From Torymus aiolomorphi (taxonomy: Eukaryota; Arthropoda; Insecta; Hymenoptera; Torymidae): a DNA stretch of 64,000 nt. A program made the position numbers and the translations under genes. Below, piece after piece: positions 50,062-59,640 of this stretch. Below the pieces are notes generated by a model that was not told where the DNA came from, did not search any database, and was given only the letters and a program-made list of their open reading frames with translations. The stretch's first letter is position 1, and each line of letters opens with the position of its first letter. The stretch spans positions 82,657,948 to 82,721,947 of the forward strand of contig CM070873.1 in NCBI GenBank assembly GCA_036365515.1, given 5' to 3'.

Positions 50062-50829
50062 GTAAGTTAATAGTTAATTAGTGTTTATTAATATGGGGCG
50101 TTTCACGTTAGATCTTACAGGTTGACCTAGAGGCGCGAAAACTACCCGTTCTCGACACTTATTTTCACTACTAGAACCATAACATGACGAATTAGTATTT
50201 CAAAGATTAACTTTTTTACGCCGATGTAACTTATAAAATATGAAAGAGTTTTATTTTTCTCGGGCGTATAACCGGTAAAGATGTCTGCCACACGAATGAA
50301 AAAAGAAGCAATCTACAAGAGGTAGTCATAGTTTTTTTTTCATTTGTACTGCAGATGTGACGCATGCTGTTTTTCCTGAAAATATCAAAATTATAAAATA
50401 ATATCAAAATTATAAACTAATATCATTATCAAAGCTGAAAAAAAAACCGCTGCCAATTCATTGGCCCGTTGCTTCCTCAAACTTAATTTTGTGATTCCTT
50501 TAATTAATTTTTAATAACAAAATTTATAATTTTTGCAACAAATTATGCCATAATTATAATTAAATTTATTTTGAAGATTAAAAGGTATTCATTTTCAAAT
50601 TTATTCATTCATTTATTTATTTATATCAACCGGTAAGAATGTTCCAGGTTTAACATAATATATACATATATACATATATAACATCACTAGTATTTTCGAA
50701 GCGCGCGATGAGCGCTGTGATTTTATCGAAACTACACCATTTTTGTTTTTATGACCTAGCAACCCGTTACACCCACCAACCAAACCACTAATAAATTGAT
50801 ATCATAACTAATCCATCATTTTTTGAAGA
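50062..50829. other. Unannotated AT-rich DNA
   Basis: Where the last exon of copy 2 would be expected, no protease sequence is found. AT-rich simple stretches such as ATATATACATATATACAT lie near 50660. Confidence 0.4.
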
Positions 50830-51623
50830 TAGGAGATAGGATTAAGGAGTTATAAGCTTTTTTGAAAAAAAACACGTTTTTGTTTTTGTTCATAACAAAA
50901 GAACTGTGATAGCTAGACATAAAATTTTTTCCAAATATAGATATTTTAATTCTCTTTCGAATGCTACCCATTCGATCCAGATACATGGAGCCGTTCTCGA
51001 GAAATTACGATTTGAAGAAAAGGTTAAAAAAACTTTAAACTCAAATATCTCTGATATTTCTAGACCAATCATTTTGCCCAAAGAACTCGACCGAGAACTA
51101 TACAAAATCTACCTCTACAAGGAATTTTAAAGCGATTAAGTCTATTTTACTTCCGTAATCGTTGGACATAGAGAACTCGTTTTTTTCATTTTTCAATTTT
51201 TTTCTCAAAAACTAACCAAAAGAATGGATTCAAATTTTTAGAGCTCATAGCTATGTATATTCTGCATTATCGTGATTTTTCTCAAAAAAATTGACCGTTT
51301 AGTTTCGAAGTTATAAGCTTTTTAAAAAAAGAAACACGTTTTTGTCAATAACAAGATAACCGGGATAGCTAGAGAAATTTTTTTTTTTGAAATTATAGGT
51401 TTTTTTACGCTCTTTCGAATGCTACCCATCAGATTTAAATATCTCGATTCTATCATTGAAAAAAAACCCAAAAACAATTTTGAGAAAATCGAAAATTCGA
51501 AATAAAACAAAAACGAATCGGCCCAATCAAAAAACGGATTTTTGACCCGCCATCACACAAAAAAAAACAAAAAGAATGAGACCTGTGCGGTTAAAATCGA
51601 TCGAGTAGAAGCTGAGATCCAGG

Positions 51624-51678
<55 letters not shown>

Positions 51679-51805
51679 CCATACAGATATTTTTCAAAAA
51701 TCATGTATTTTGGTTCCTAACACCTCGAATATCAATTATAACATGTTTTTACAACAACTCAAAAAATTAATATCACAAAGCTTCCTCTAGGAGGAAGCAA
51801 TTATG
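50830..51805 (-). mobile_element. Microsatellite-hairpin element (gamma family), long copy 2
   Basis: It is colinear with 24700-25545: GGAGCCGTTCTCGAGAAATT, CCAAAGAACTCGACCGAGA, AGTAGAAGCTGAGATCCAGG. A perfect CA tract (51628-51675) and the terminal palindrome GCTTCCTCTAGGAGGAAGC (51780) follow. The CA tract is longer than in the 25400 copy. Confidence 0.75.
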
Positions 51806-52516
51806 TCAAAAACATATGTTAAAAATTTTTCAAAAATTTTATTGTAATGTTAAAAATGAGCATCCAAAACGAAAGGTTTTCGAGTCCACGGACCGGTCTT
51901 GCTACCATATGTTCTTCGTAATCATCTAGTATAGTACTTTTGTTTTCTCCCTACAGCCTATTTAGCCCAGTAAGTGACCTATATATCTTTTCCCATATTC
52001 GCTTTCTATCGATACTTTTATCAAGTGATGCCTAGTCTGCGATTAGTTCGTTGAGACTAGGGATTTTTCCCTAGGGCAAATACTTGTAGGTTTTTGCTGC
52101 ATTGACTTCAACGAGCATCCGATGATCAAATTTGTTTTAAATCATATTTAACACACTTTTAACGATCATAGAAGTATAAGTTGTATAGTATAGTGAATAT
52201 ACCTATCATATTTTGGCGATTACTCAGGATATTTTTTGTCTTAAAACAAGGCGACAATAGATTATTGAAAAACGGGTTTTGGAGATCAAAGTTACGAAAT
52301 AGAATATAAACATCCCAAATAGTTTTGGTTATCAGGTGATGCCGAAGCCAATGGATTAACATGCAGTTTCTCTATAAGGGTAAAGAGCTGGTACGAGACG
52401 ATGGTAATAGACGATGAGCAATACGATGACGATTCGTTTTTCTTTTTGTTACTTTTATTTACCAAAGTGAGTGGACTGCAGAAATACGTGACTCTACAGT
52501 TTTTATTATTATACAG
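51806..52516. other. Unannotated DNA before protease copy 3
   Basis: No exon 1 equivalent of the protease was recognised. The sequence is moderately AT-rich without a clear repeat. Confidence 0.35.
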
Positions 52517-52587
52517 ACAACTCCGTTCGTGAGAAGGATAAGATTGTTGGGGGTGACTATGTCGATACTACTAGAGCATCGTAGCAA

Positions 52588-52896
52588 GTAAGAGGCATAT
52601 TTTTATTGTAATCGCTTTAGAATCGTTATCTAGTCTATTTGACATATACTTTATATGTGAAAATGCACAAGTACCTATTGTAAATATAACTGATTTTAAA
52701 TTTTAGCATGGATACTCGTAATTTATAAATAATTGGCAATTAAGTTTATATATACAGTTTTATTTATCTACTTCCACTAGTTTTCATTGGTTGAAATGTA
52801 TATGTACAATTTCTTATAGTCTGAACTGTCTGAACTGTTTTGAATTTAATAACGTGGAGTTTACTTTATAATGTCACACAACTTTAACATCGTTTA
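52588..52896. other. AT-rich remnant of the protease copy 3 intron
   Basis: No protease exon 3 sequence recognised before the first insertion. Confidence 0.4.
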
Positions 52897-52900
52897 TTAA

Positions 52901-53107
52901 GGCGATGTGAGTGCCACCCGTTACCGACGATTGCAGGGACCGGTTTTTCTCATTTAGTTTTGAATTTTAAGAAAATATCGCTCTCTGATACGTTGTAGTT
53001 CATTACCGAATCTATAACGTGTCAAAGAGATTTTTCCTCAAAATTCAAAATTGAATGAGAAAAACGGGTCCCTGCAATCGTTGGTAACTGTAGGGCCTCG
53101 CATCGCC
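52901..53107. mobile_element. TTAA-flanked non-autonomous element 2
   Basis: The ends GGCGATGTGAGTGCC and (reverse complement) GGCGATGCGAGGCCC bound inverted arms containing AACGATTGCAGGGACCCG-type blocks. TTAA flanks both sides (52897-52900 and 53108-53111). At 207 bp it folds almost entirely on itself. A similar end (CACATCGCCTTAAG) occurs at 60652. Confidence 0.85.
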
Positions 53108-53914
53108 TTAAGAAAATTTTCAAAAATTCATAAATATTCGTACGGCTTACCCCCTACGAAAATAAACTGCAGTTTAAACTACTGGCTAAACTATTGGCTC
53201 AACTTTTGCCTAAACTATTGGCTGAACATCTGTCGAACCACTGGTCGTCAGTAGTATTTTCGAATACCATTTTATGGGTTATTAGATAACTATAGAATAA
53301 CTACTTATTATTTTTGCATATTTTTCATATTTATAAACACGAAAGGAACATTAAATTTTAATTTTTAAATGTTTATGTTTTAAAATCAATCTTAAAAAAA
53401 AATTAATTTGTTTCACGCGGATATGGCGTAAAACTTTGAGTCCCCCATTGTAAGTAACGGGGATATGAAAAAACAAGGCAAACCTTGTAATTAAGACGCT
53501 TCGTAAAGAGTCATTTGAACGAAAGAAAGAAGAAAGAAAGAAGGGATGGTGGGGGCCTCCTCCGTCGCCCCCTACCAGTGAGGTACAGCCTGCCCGGATC
53601 ACCGTCCAGGAGCCCCTTACGTAGAAATGAATCCACGTAGGAGGAGCCTGGGCGATTCCAGTTACCTCTCCTTAAAGAAGGAAATCAAAAAGAGGAAGTT
53701 GTGCGTTACCCTGTGAGGGCATTTCCACACTATCAGAAGTTATAGAGCAAAAACGGTTGTATGGCTGGACTACTATGTGGAGTGTAGAATGGGGAAAAAC
53801 CTCGCTAGGAGTAAAAACCCATTTATCTTAAGTTAGTTGTTGAGACGCGTAGAATGACTTTATTAGACAGAAAAAATAGATGAGTAATTTATATAGGTAG
53901 GTAAAGGTGATATG

Positions 53915-54155
53915 CGGCAGAAAGTCATTTGAACGGTTCACTTACACGGCTTATATACTCTTGAGCGTCCAACGTACCCACAGATAGCACTACCGAAGCG
54001 CCGCATAGCGGATAAATAGCCGAAGCTTACTTATGGAGAGCCGCCCATCACAAGTTCTCCTTTGTCACCGCTATGCGGCGCTCCGATAGCGCTTTCTGTT
54101 GATACACGATGGCCGTGAGTATATAAGTCAACCGTTCAAATGACTCTTTACGAAT
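53915..54155. repeat. Inverted core of giant foldback 2, related to the core of giant foldback 1
   Basis: AAAGTCATTTGAACGGTT, TTACACGGCTTATATACTC and GCGCCGCATAGCGG pair with their reverse complements at 54060-54150. Foldback 1 has AAAGTCGTTCAAACGGTT, CTCACGGCTTTACATACCCTC and ATAGCGGCATAG in the same order (21728-21830). Confidence 0.7.
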
Positions 54156-54752
54156 GGGTTTTTACTCCTAGCGAGGTTTTTCCCCATTCTACACTCCACA
54201 TAGTAGTCCAGCCATACAACCGTTTTTGCTCTATAACTTCTGATAGTGTGGAAATGCCCTCACAGGGTAACGCACAACTTCCTCTTTTTGATTTCCTTGT
54301 TTAAGGAGAGGTAACTAGAATCGCCCAGGCTCCTCCTACGTGGATTCATTTCTACGTAAGGGGCTCCTGGACGGTGATCCGGGCAGGCTGTACCTCACTG
54401 GTAGGGGGCGACGGAGGGGGCCCCCACCATCCCTTCTTTCTTTCTTTTGACTCTTTACGAAGAGTCCTAATTATAAGGCTTGCCTTATTTTTTATATCCC
54501 CGTTACTTACAATAGGGGACTCAAAGTTTTACGCCATATCTGCGTGAAACAAACTAATTTTTTTTTTTAAGTTTGAGTTTAAAACATAAACACTTCAAAA
54601 TTAAAATTTAATATTCTTTTCGTCTTATAAAGTCTTAGGGGAATATTTTTCAGTTTTCAAAAATCAAAAGAAAAATATGCAAAAATAATAAGTAGTTATA
54701 CTATAGTTATCTATAGTATAACTGTATTACCCATTAAATGGTATCCGAAAAT

Positions 54753-54920
54753 ACTAAAATATTCCAAGCACGCTTGAAGATCGTGAGTGCTCGAAAGGCA
54801 ATAACAAATGCCGCGCGCAGCCTGATGCGGCAAAAGGTTGGTGCCGAAGCAGCACCAGTAGTTGTGCTGCGTGAACACGTTTAGTTTTGTGTCCCTGCAG
54901 CTCAAATTTTTTTTCCGTGT
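54753..54920. other. Unpaired insertion in the right arm of giant foldback 2
   Basis: The left arm runs straight from GTCGTCAGTA into GTATTTTCGAATACC. The right arm has about 165 extra bases at the equivalent point, bounded by AGTA/TACT words. The insert is GC-richer than its surroundings. It contains GCAGCACCAGTAGTTGTGCTGC, a short hairpin. I do not recognise it. Confidence 0.6.
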
Positions 54921-55935
54921 ACTGACGACAAGTGGTGCGACAATAGTTCAGCCAATAGTTTAGGCAGTAGTTGGACCAATAGTTTGGCCAGTAGTTTAAA
55001 CTGCAATTCATTTTCGTAAGGGACCCTGCAAAAACATCATAAAACATATATCAGTTACTTTAATATTTAACATATTTTTTTATTAAATTATTTTACTTCA
55101 TTCTAAATATCTTATATCGTTTTACACGTTATATAGGCTCACTACTTCGAGTAAGAGTATTTTCCGAAAATTCGTATTAGCAAATAAGTTATCTTAAAAC
55201 TAAACTGAATTGAACTCGTAATTATTAGAGAGAGACCTACGGCATGTTCACTCTTACCGGATCTACATACAGATCTAGAGCAGGTCAAAGACATCAAATC
55301 GACAAAGTCATTGTTCATCGTGACTACGATGAATACACCAATGACAATGATATTAGTTTAATTCAGATAAAATTTATCTTGATGTAAAAGTATATTTTAT
55401 TTATTTCATAGAAGATCAAAACTAAATTCTCATACTATTTATTTCTAGTTGGTAAAACCAATGAAATTCAATGAAAGACAAAAACCAGTTCCTGTAGCAA
55501 CTAAAAACTTCCTAAATTAGGAGATGCTTTGAACATTTCTGGCTACGGAAAGGGAGGGGTATGTATTTTTTATTTTTTCATTGCATCTTAAGTTTCTATC
55601 TGCTATTTAAATTTAATAATAATTAAACAAAATTTAAAAAAAACCAAACTGCTTCTACCGTTTTGAAGATTGCCAAAGTCCTTATCGTGGACCAGAGAAC
55701 TTGTGCACGAAGATACATTCGTGACCCTATCACAAGCAATATGTTCTGCGCTGGTAAGGGAGCTACTGATGCATGCCAAGGTGATTCTGGCGGTTTAAGC
55801 ATTATTAACGGTCAACTGGCTGGTGTTGTATCTTCTGGTATGTAATGTGGATCCACATTCTACCCTGGCATTTACACTAGAGTCTACAAATATTATAAAT
55901 GGATCGCTAAGCACGCTGGACTTGACATTGCTTAA

Positions 55936-56099
55936 AAGACCTATTTATTATTAATATAATTTAATTTTTGTATTATATTTTTATTTATTACAAAGATATC
56001 ATTGTGATGTCAACATTAAGTCAACGAATTGTTATCATAAAATTCATATTTTATAATCATTTGTACATTCTTAATTAAAGAGCTTTTTTGATATCTGTG
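55936..56099. other. 3' flank of protease copy 3
   Basis: AT-rich. AATTAAAG-type weak poly(A) words only. Confidence 0.4.
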
Positions 56100-56630
56100 T
56101 GTTTTTAATTAAAAAACACTTATTATTTAACAAAATATGATTGCATAGTAGTTAAAAGATTTTTTATATTTTTTAATGTTGCTATATTGTACGCTCATAT
56201 TTTAATACCAATCAGTGATGGCAACATAGTCTACATATCAGCAAAGTGCGTATAAATATTTACAATAGTGCTTACGTCATTGATAAAGATCCAGACTGAG
56301 AAAGTTGGGTAATAAACAGCGTTGGTTTATCCAAAAATCTACGCTCATAGTTCATGACTGTAGACGAGTGGCGTCACAACGTTATATCATTGAAACTCAT
56401 GCGCGTGTATGAATAAAATTTGAAATTTTATCGAATGAGCTATTCATAAATAATCCTTTTTTAATTCAAATAATTCATACTCATTGTAAACATAAAAAAA
56501 GGATTATTTATGAATTAAACGTAAGTTCATTCGACAAAATTTCAAATTTTATTCATATGCGCGCATGAGTTTCAATGATATGACGTTGTGGCGCCACTTG
56601 TCTACAGTTCTGAACTATGAGCATCAGCGG
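56100..56630 (+). repeat. Repeat family epsilon, copy 2
   Basis: Matches the reverse complement of 42130-42600. The right half (about 56323-56630) is a hairpin whose arms share TCATGACTGTAGAC, GAGTGGCG(T/C)CACAACG and ATCATTGAAACTCATG-type blocks. The centre holds AAATAATCCTTTTTT with its inverse. It lies immediately after the protease cluster. Confidence 0.8.
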
Positions 56631-56639
56631 TGTTAGACA

Positions 56640-57231
56640 AAAAATTTTTCACCCGGCGTTGGCTAACTTCAAAGCGATCAGAGCGGGAGGACGCAACAAA
56701 AATAATGTGTTTTGGAACGCGCGCGTAATCCAGCCGAGAGAAAAGCTGCATTACCGTGTGAGCGGTGAGCTGTCTGCTGACGTGAGCACGTGATTATGTA
56801 CGAATAGTATTCTTAACCTAACATCCTCATAAACACAGCTGATTTTCAGAAGAATTATTAAAAATACCAAACTTTAAAACCAACTTATTGTTCGTATTAT
56901 TAACATGAAAACAGAATGTTAAACAATTGTCAGATAAGTATCATGTTTTTATGTTTAATTTTATTTATTTGAAAACAAAATACTTTGTGTTTATTTAATT
57001 GTTACAGAAATATCAGCAATGTTCTGCTCGCAAACAAGGCTATTACTTTTTCTACATATATGTACTTTGAAATATACTTTGAAAATCTTTCACAATAAAT
57101 TTATTTGCTGTCAAGCTATTGGCTGTCAAAGTTCTAATTTGTTGCTTGAGCTTGAGTCACAACGTTGGGACTATAAAAATTTCCCTCAAGTGTTAATCAT
57201 AGATGTAGGAAATATCGATGAAAGGATTTAA
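56640..57231 (+). other. GC-richer block and short open frame, possible transcription unit of unknown type
   Basis: From 56650 to 56830 the DNA is CpG-containing and balanced (GAACGCGCGCG, GTGAGCGGTGAGC), resembling a TATA-less promoter or 5' exon. It is followed by AT-rich DNA with an acceptor-like TTGTTACAG at 57000-57006. A 70-codon open frame then starts at 57019. The predicted peptide has no recognised domain. Coding is possible but unsupported. Confidence 0.3.
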
Positions 57232-57790
57232 AGAAGAAGCAAATGTCTGGTTCAAGAACTATGTATATATTTTCTGATGAAAGGAGTAACATTTTGCAAT
57301 TTAGTTGTGAAATTGTTTTAAGAAGCAAAGTCAACGTGTTATTGAGAAAATTTAAAATGCTTAGGATAAAATAATTTATAATTGGCTCATGGTGAGAGGC
57401 GCAAAAGGCTTAAAAGAAATAGTCAGGACATATTCTTTTAGAAAACTCATCTATAGTGTAAATTTCTTGCGTAAATTTGTTAAAAAACTTATCGTGTAAA
57501 TTTACTTAAAGGCTAAATTTTTGTAGACAGTAAAAATCATTTGTTTAAGAAGCATGTGTTTGATTCAAGAAATTTAGATCATGTCAGTGTTTTGTCATAA
57601 ATTGCATTACACATTTTCATATGATCAGAGTTGGAAAAGTTGGAAATCTGAATATTGAAATATTTAAAAAAAGCCAAATCAATGTGTTATTTGATTAAAT
57701 TTTAATGAACTCGAATGCTCAGGATAACATAACTTGGGATCGGCTCATAGTTAGTGGCAAAAAAATTAGTTGGAAAGCTGTCAGTTAATA
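57232..57790. repeat. Diverged tandem duplication of unknown nature
   Basis: 57232-57440 and about 57547-57790 share ordered blocks: AAGAAGCA(A/-)(A/G)TGT.TG.TTCAAGAA, AAG(C/-)(A/C)AA(G/A)TCAA(C/T)GTGTTATT, ATGCT(T/C)AGGATAA and GGCTCAT(G/A)GT. Spacing increases along the unit (315 to 356 bp), so there are indels. No open frame spans it. It may be a duplicated non-coding RNA or an old element. Confidence 0.5.
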
Positions 57791-57887
57791 CTATATTGTA
57801 TAGCAGTAACCGGTAGTGCAAATGATAATGCAAGTTGATGTAATGGCTAGTTATGTGTCTACTGCAAGAATGACTTAAGTTTCAAGA

Positions 57888-57965
57888 CTATAATTGTTTG
57901 AGATACATCTAGGATCCTTAAGTTAGCTATAATTGTGTGAGATACATCTAGGATCCTTAAGTTAG
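57888..57965. repeat. Perfect-style 39 bp tandem duplication
   Basis: Two adjacent 39 bp units starting CTATAATTG(T) and ending CCTTAAGTTAG differ at a single base. Confidence 0.95.
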
Positions 57966-58339
57966 TAGTAGTATGTTGTTTATTGTAAAAGTATCTTTAC
58001 AGACTAAACGAGAAAGGCTATATAACATTCGTAACTTCAACAGATGTCATATTTAACTCTGACTAGAAGAGCAAATTCCTTGAAACTCGCAGAGATCTGT
58101 GCTAGTACTCCATAATTTACCTCTGTAAAGTTATAAATCCTAATGCCTGCTTTAAAAGAGTTGGAGCTATTCTGATTTTTCAAGAAAAAAGGTAATAATT
58201 TAAGAAATATTATATATATTTTTCCTTTGTCTATTGTTTGCCGAAATGTATCTAATGAACCATATTGTTATCTGTAAAAGATAAAGCATCAAGTCAAATG
58301 ATTCATTAAAAAAAATATAATTGTTACCTGAATAGACTT
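57966..58339. other. Unannotated AT-rich DNA
   Basis: No feature recognised. Confidence 0.35.
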
Positions 58340-58925
58340 AATTTCTTGTGATATTTGGTAATTTAGTATTTATACTGTTATCAGCCTCTAATTTTAAATC
58401 AAGTGTGAAAGGTTCTTTTTTCTTTATGGAAGAATATTTCTTTCTGATATATAAAAATGTTATTTCATATTTAAAGTGGAATAAAATATTGTGAATGAAA
58501 AGTCAAGAGTATTGGTTATTGAATCACAAACTCCAAACAATCCATTCTTGTCGACAAACTTCTGGTTGTGAATCAATGCTACTACAGCTCTGTTTCAGAT
58601 ACGCTTTTCTACTTCCATGTTTTAAAAATATTACATATTAAATAAGTTAATCTGAAACTAGACAACCTTATCTGGAATAGAGCAGCAGTAGTATTTATTC
58701 ACAATAAGAAGTTTGTCAAGAATGGACTGTTTGTATTTTGTGGGACTCAATAACCAATCCTTTTGATTTTTCTTTCACAACATTTTATTCCACTTTCAAT
58801 TTGAAATAAAACTTTCATATACCAGAAACAAATACCCCTTATAATAATATCCATAATATTTAGCCGTATAAACGGTTATAAATACTAAAAAAATCAGTAT
58901 AAATACCAAATATCGCAAAAAAATT
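58340..58925. mobile_element. Foldback, about 0.59 kb
   Basis: Outer blocks GATATTTGGTA...AGTATTTATACTG pair with 58875-58920. Inner arms pair through AAGTGGAATAAAAT/ATTTTATTCCACTT, GATTGGTTATTGA-type and CCATTCTTG..GACAAACTTCT blocks to a loop near 58630. Divergence between the arms is moderate. It is non-coding. Confidence 0.75.
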
Positions 58926-59289
58926 GAGTATGGGTAACAATAAATTTTTTTAATGAATTATTTATAAAAAATATTTTTCAAACAATCATGATTATATTCT
59001 GTATCCTTTACACTCTTTGCAAACTTTATGCATATCTTATAACAATATGAGTGATTGCATACATAATATATTTTGATTGTAGATCAAACAGTCGACAGAG
59101 CGAAAACACATGGAATATATATTTTGACCTCTTTTTACTTTTTTTTTTTTTGGAAAGTCAGTTATAGTTTAAAAAAAGGTTTTAAGAAAAAAGAAATTAT
59201 TAAACAAATATATTAACTTATAACTACTTGATTTTGACTTTGTAAAATTTTTCTGGTAAATAAATAAATAAATTATTAAAATATATCAG
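58926..59289. other. Unannotated AT-rich DNA
   Basis: No feature recognised. Confidence 0.35.
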
Positions 59290-59640
59290 CGTTGAAAATA
59301 TCCAGGTCGATTCTACCTCGATTTCGGGGTAGATTCGACGTTGATTTGCCTCGATTCAACATCGATTCACCTCGATTCGCCATCGATGTTGCATGCATAT
59401 CAAGGTGGATTTTTCCAAAATAAACTTTAATGGCGATCCTAGACGTCGATTTTTGACGGCATTTCGAGGTCGATTTTGTCAAAATGGGCCAAGATTTCCA
59501 CTATGCATGTCGATTTTGTATATATTTCGACGTCAATTTCACAAAATCTACGTGGATCACGACCTCAATCCTCAATTTTGATCGCTTTTCGAGGTTGATT
59601 TAGCCAAAATGGACCACGATCGCTGCCATAGACGTCGATT
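59290..59640. repeat. Satellite-like array, 64 bp period, left part
   Basis: The phrase GACGTCGATTTT...CGAGGTCGATTT recurs about every 64 bp (59445, 59509, about 59572, 59634) with substitutions. A more decayed version extends back to 59290. It continues after the foldback at 61443. Confidence 0.8.

Larger units (their letters stand above)
53152..55022. mobile_element. Giant foldback 2, 1.87 kb, with CCC/GGG ends and ACC target duplication
   Basis: The ends CCCTACGAAAATAAACTGCAG and (reverse complement) CCCTTACGAAAATGAATTGCAG start arms of roughly 0.7-0.8 kb that pair over most of their length. The flanks are ACC on both sides (53149-53151 and 55023-55025). The outer arms hold short tandem units of the type AACTATTGGCT. 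The middle arms contain a GC-rich block (53560-53700 pairing with 54300-54440). The centre (53915-54150) is itself an inverted repeat. The right arm carries an extra piece at 54753-54920. It sits in protease copy 3 and has no transposase. Confidence 0.85.
52517..55935 (+). pseudogene. Broken serine protease paralogue, copy 3, split by transposon insertions
   Basis: Exon 2 (52517-52587, 71 bp) keeps DKIVGGDY but has an in-frame TAG at 52582. No exon 1 or His-bearing exon 3 was found. After the insertions at 52901-53107 and 53152-55022, exon 4 resumes at 55229-55366 with the NDNDIS Asp motif, but its donor GT is changed to AT. Exon 5 (55449-55558) has a one-base frameshift near 55510. Exon 6 (about 55650-55935) keeps GDSGG with Asp six residues before the Ser. 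There GDSGGP has become GDSGGL, an in-frame TAA lies at 55843, and the acceptor is not recognisable. It is clearly inactive. It has no ATG-led product and is the most decayed of the three copies. Confidence 0.85.
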
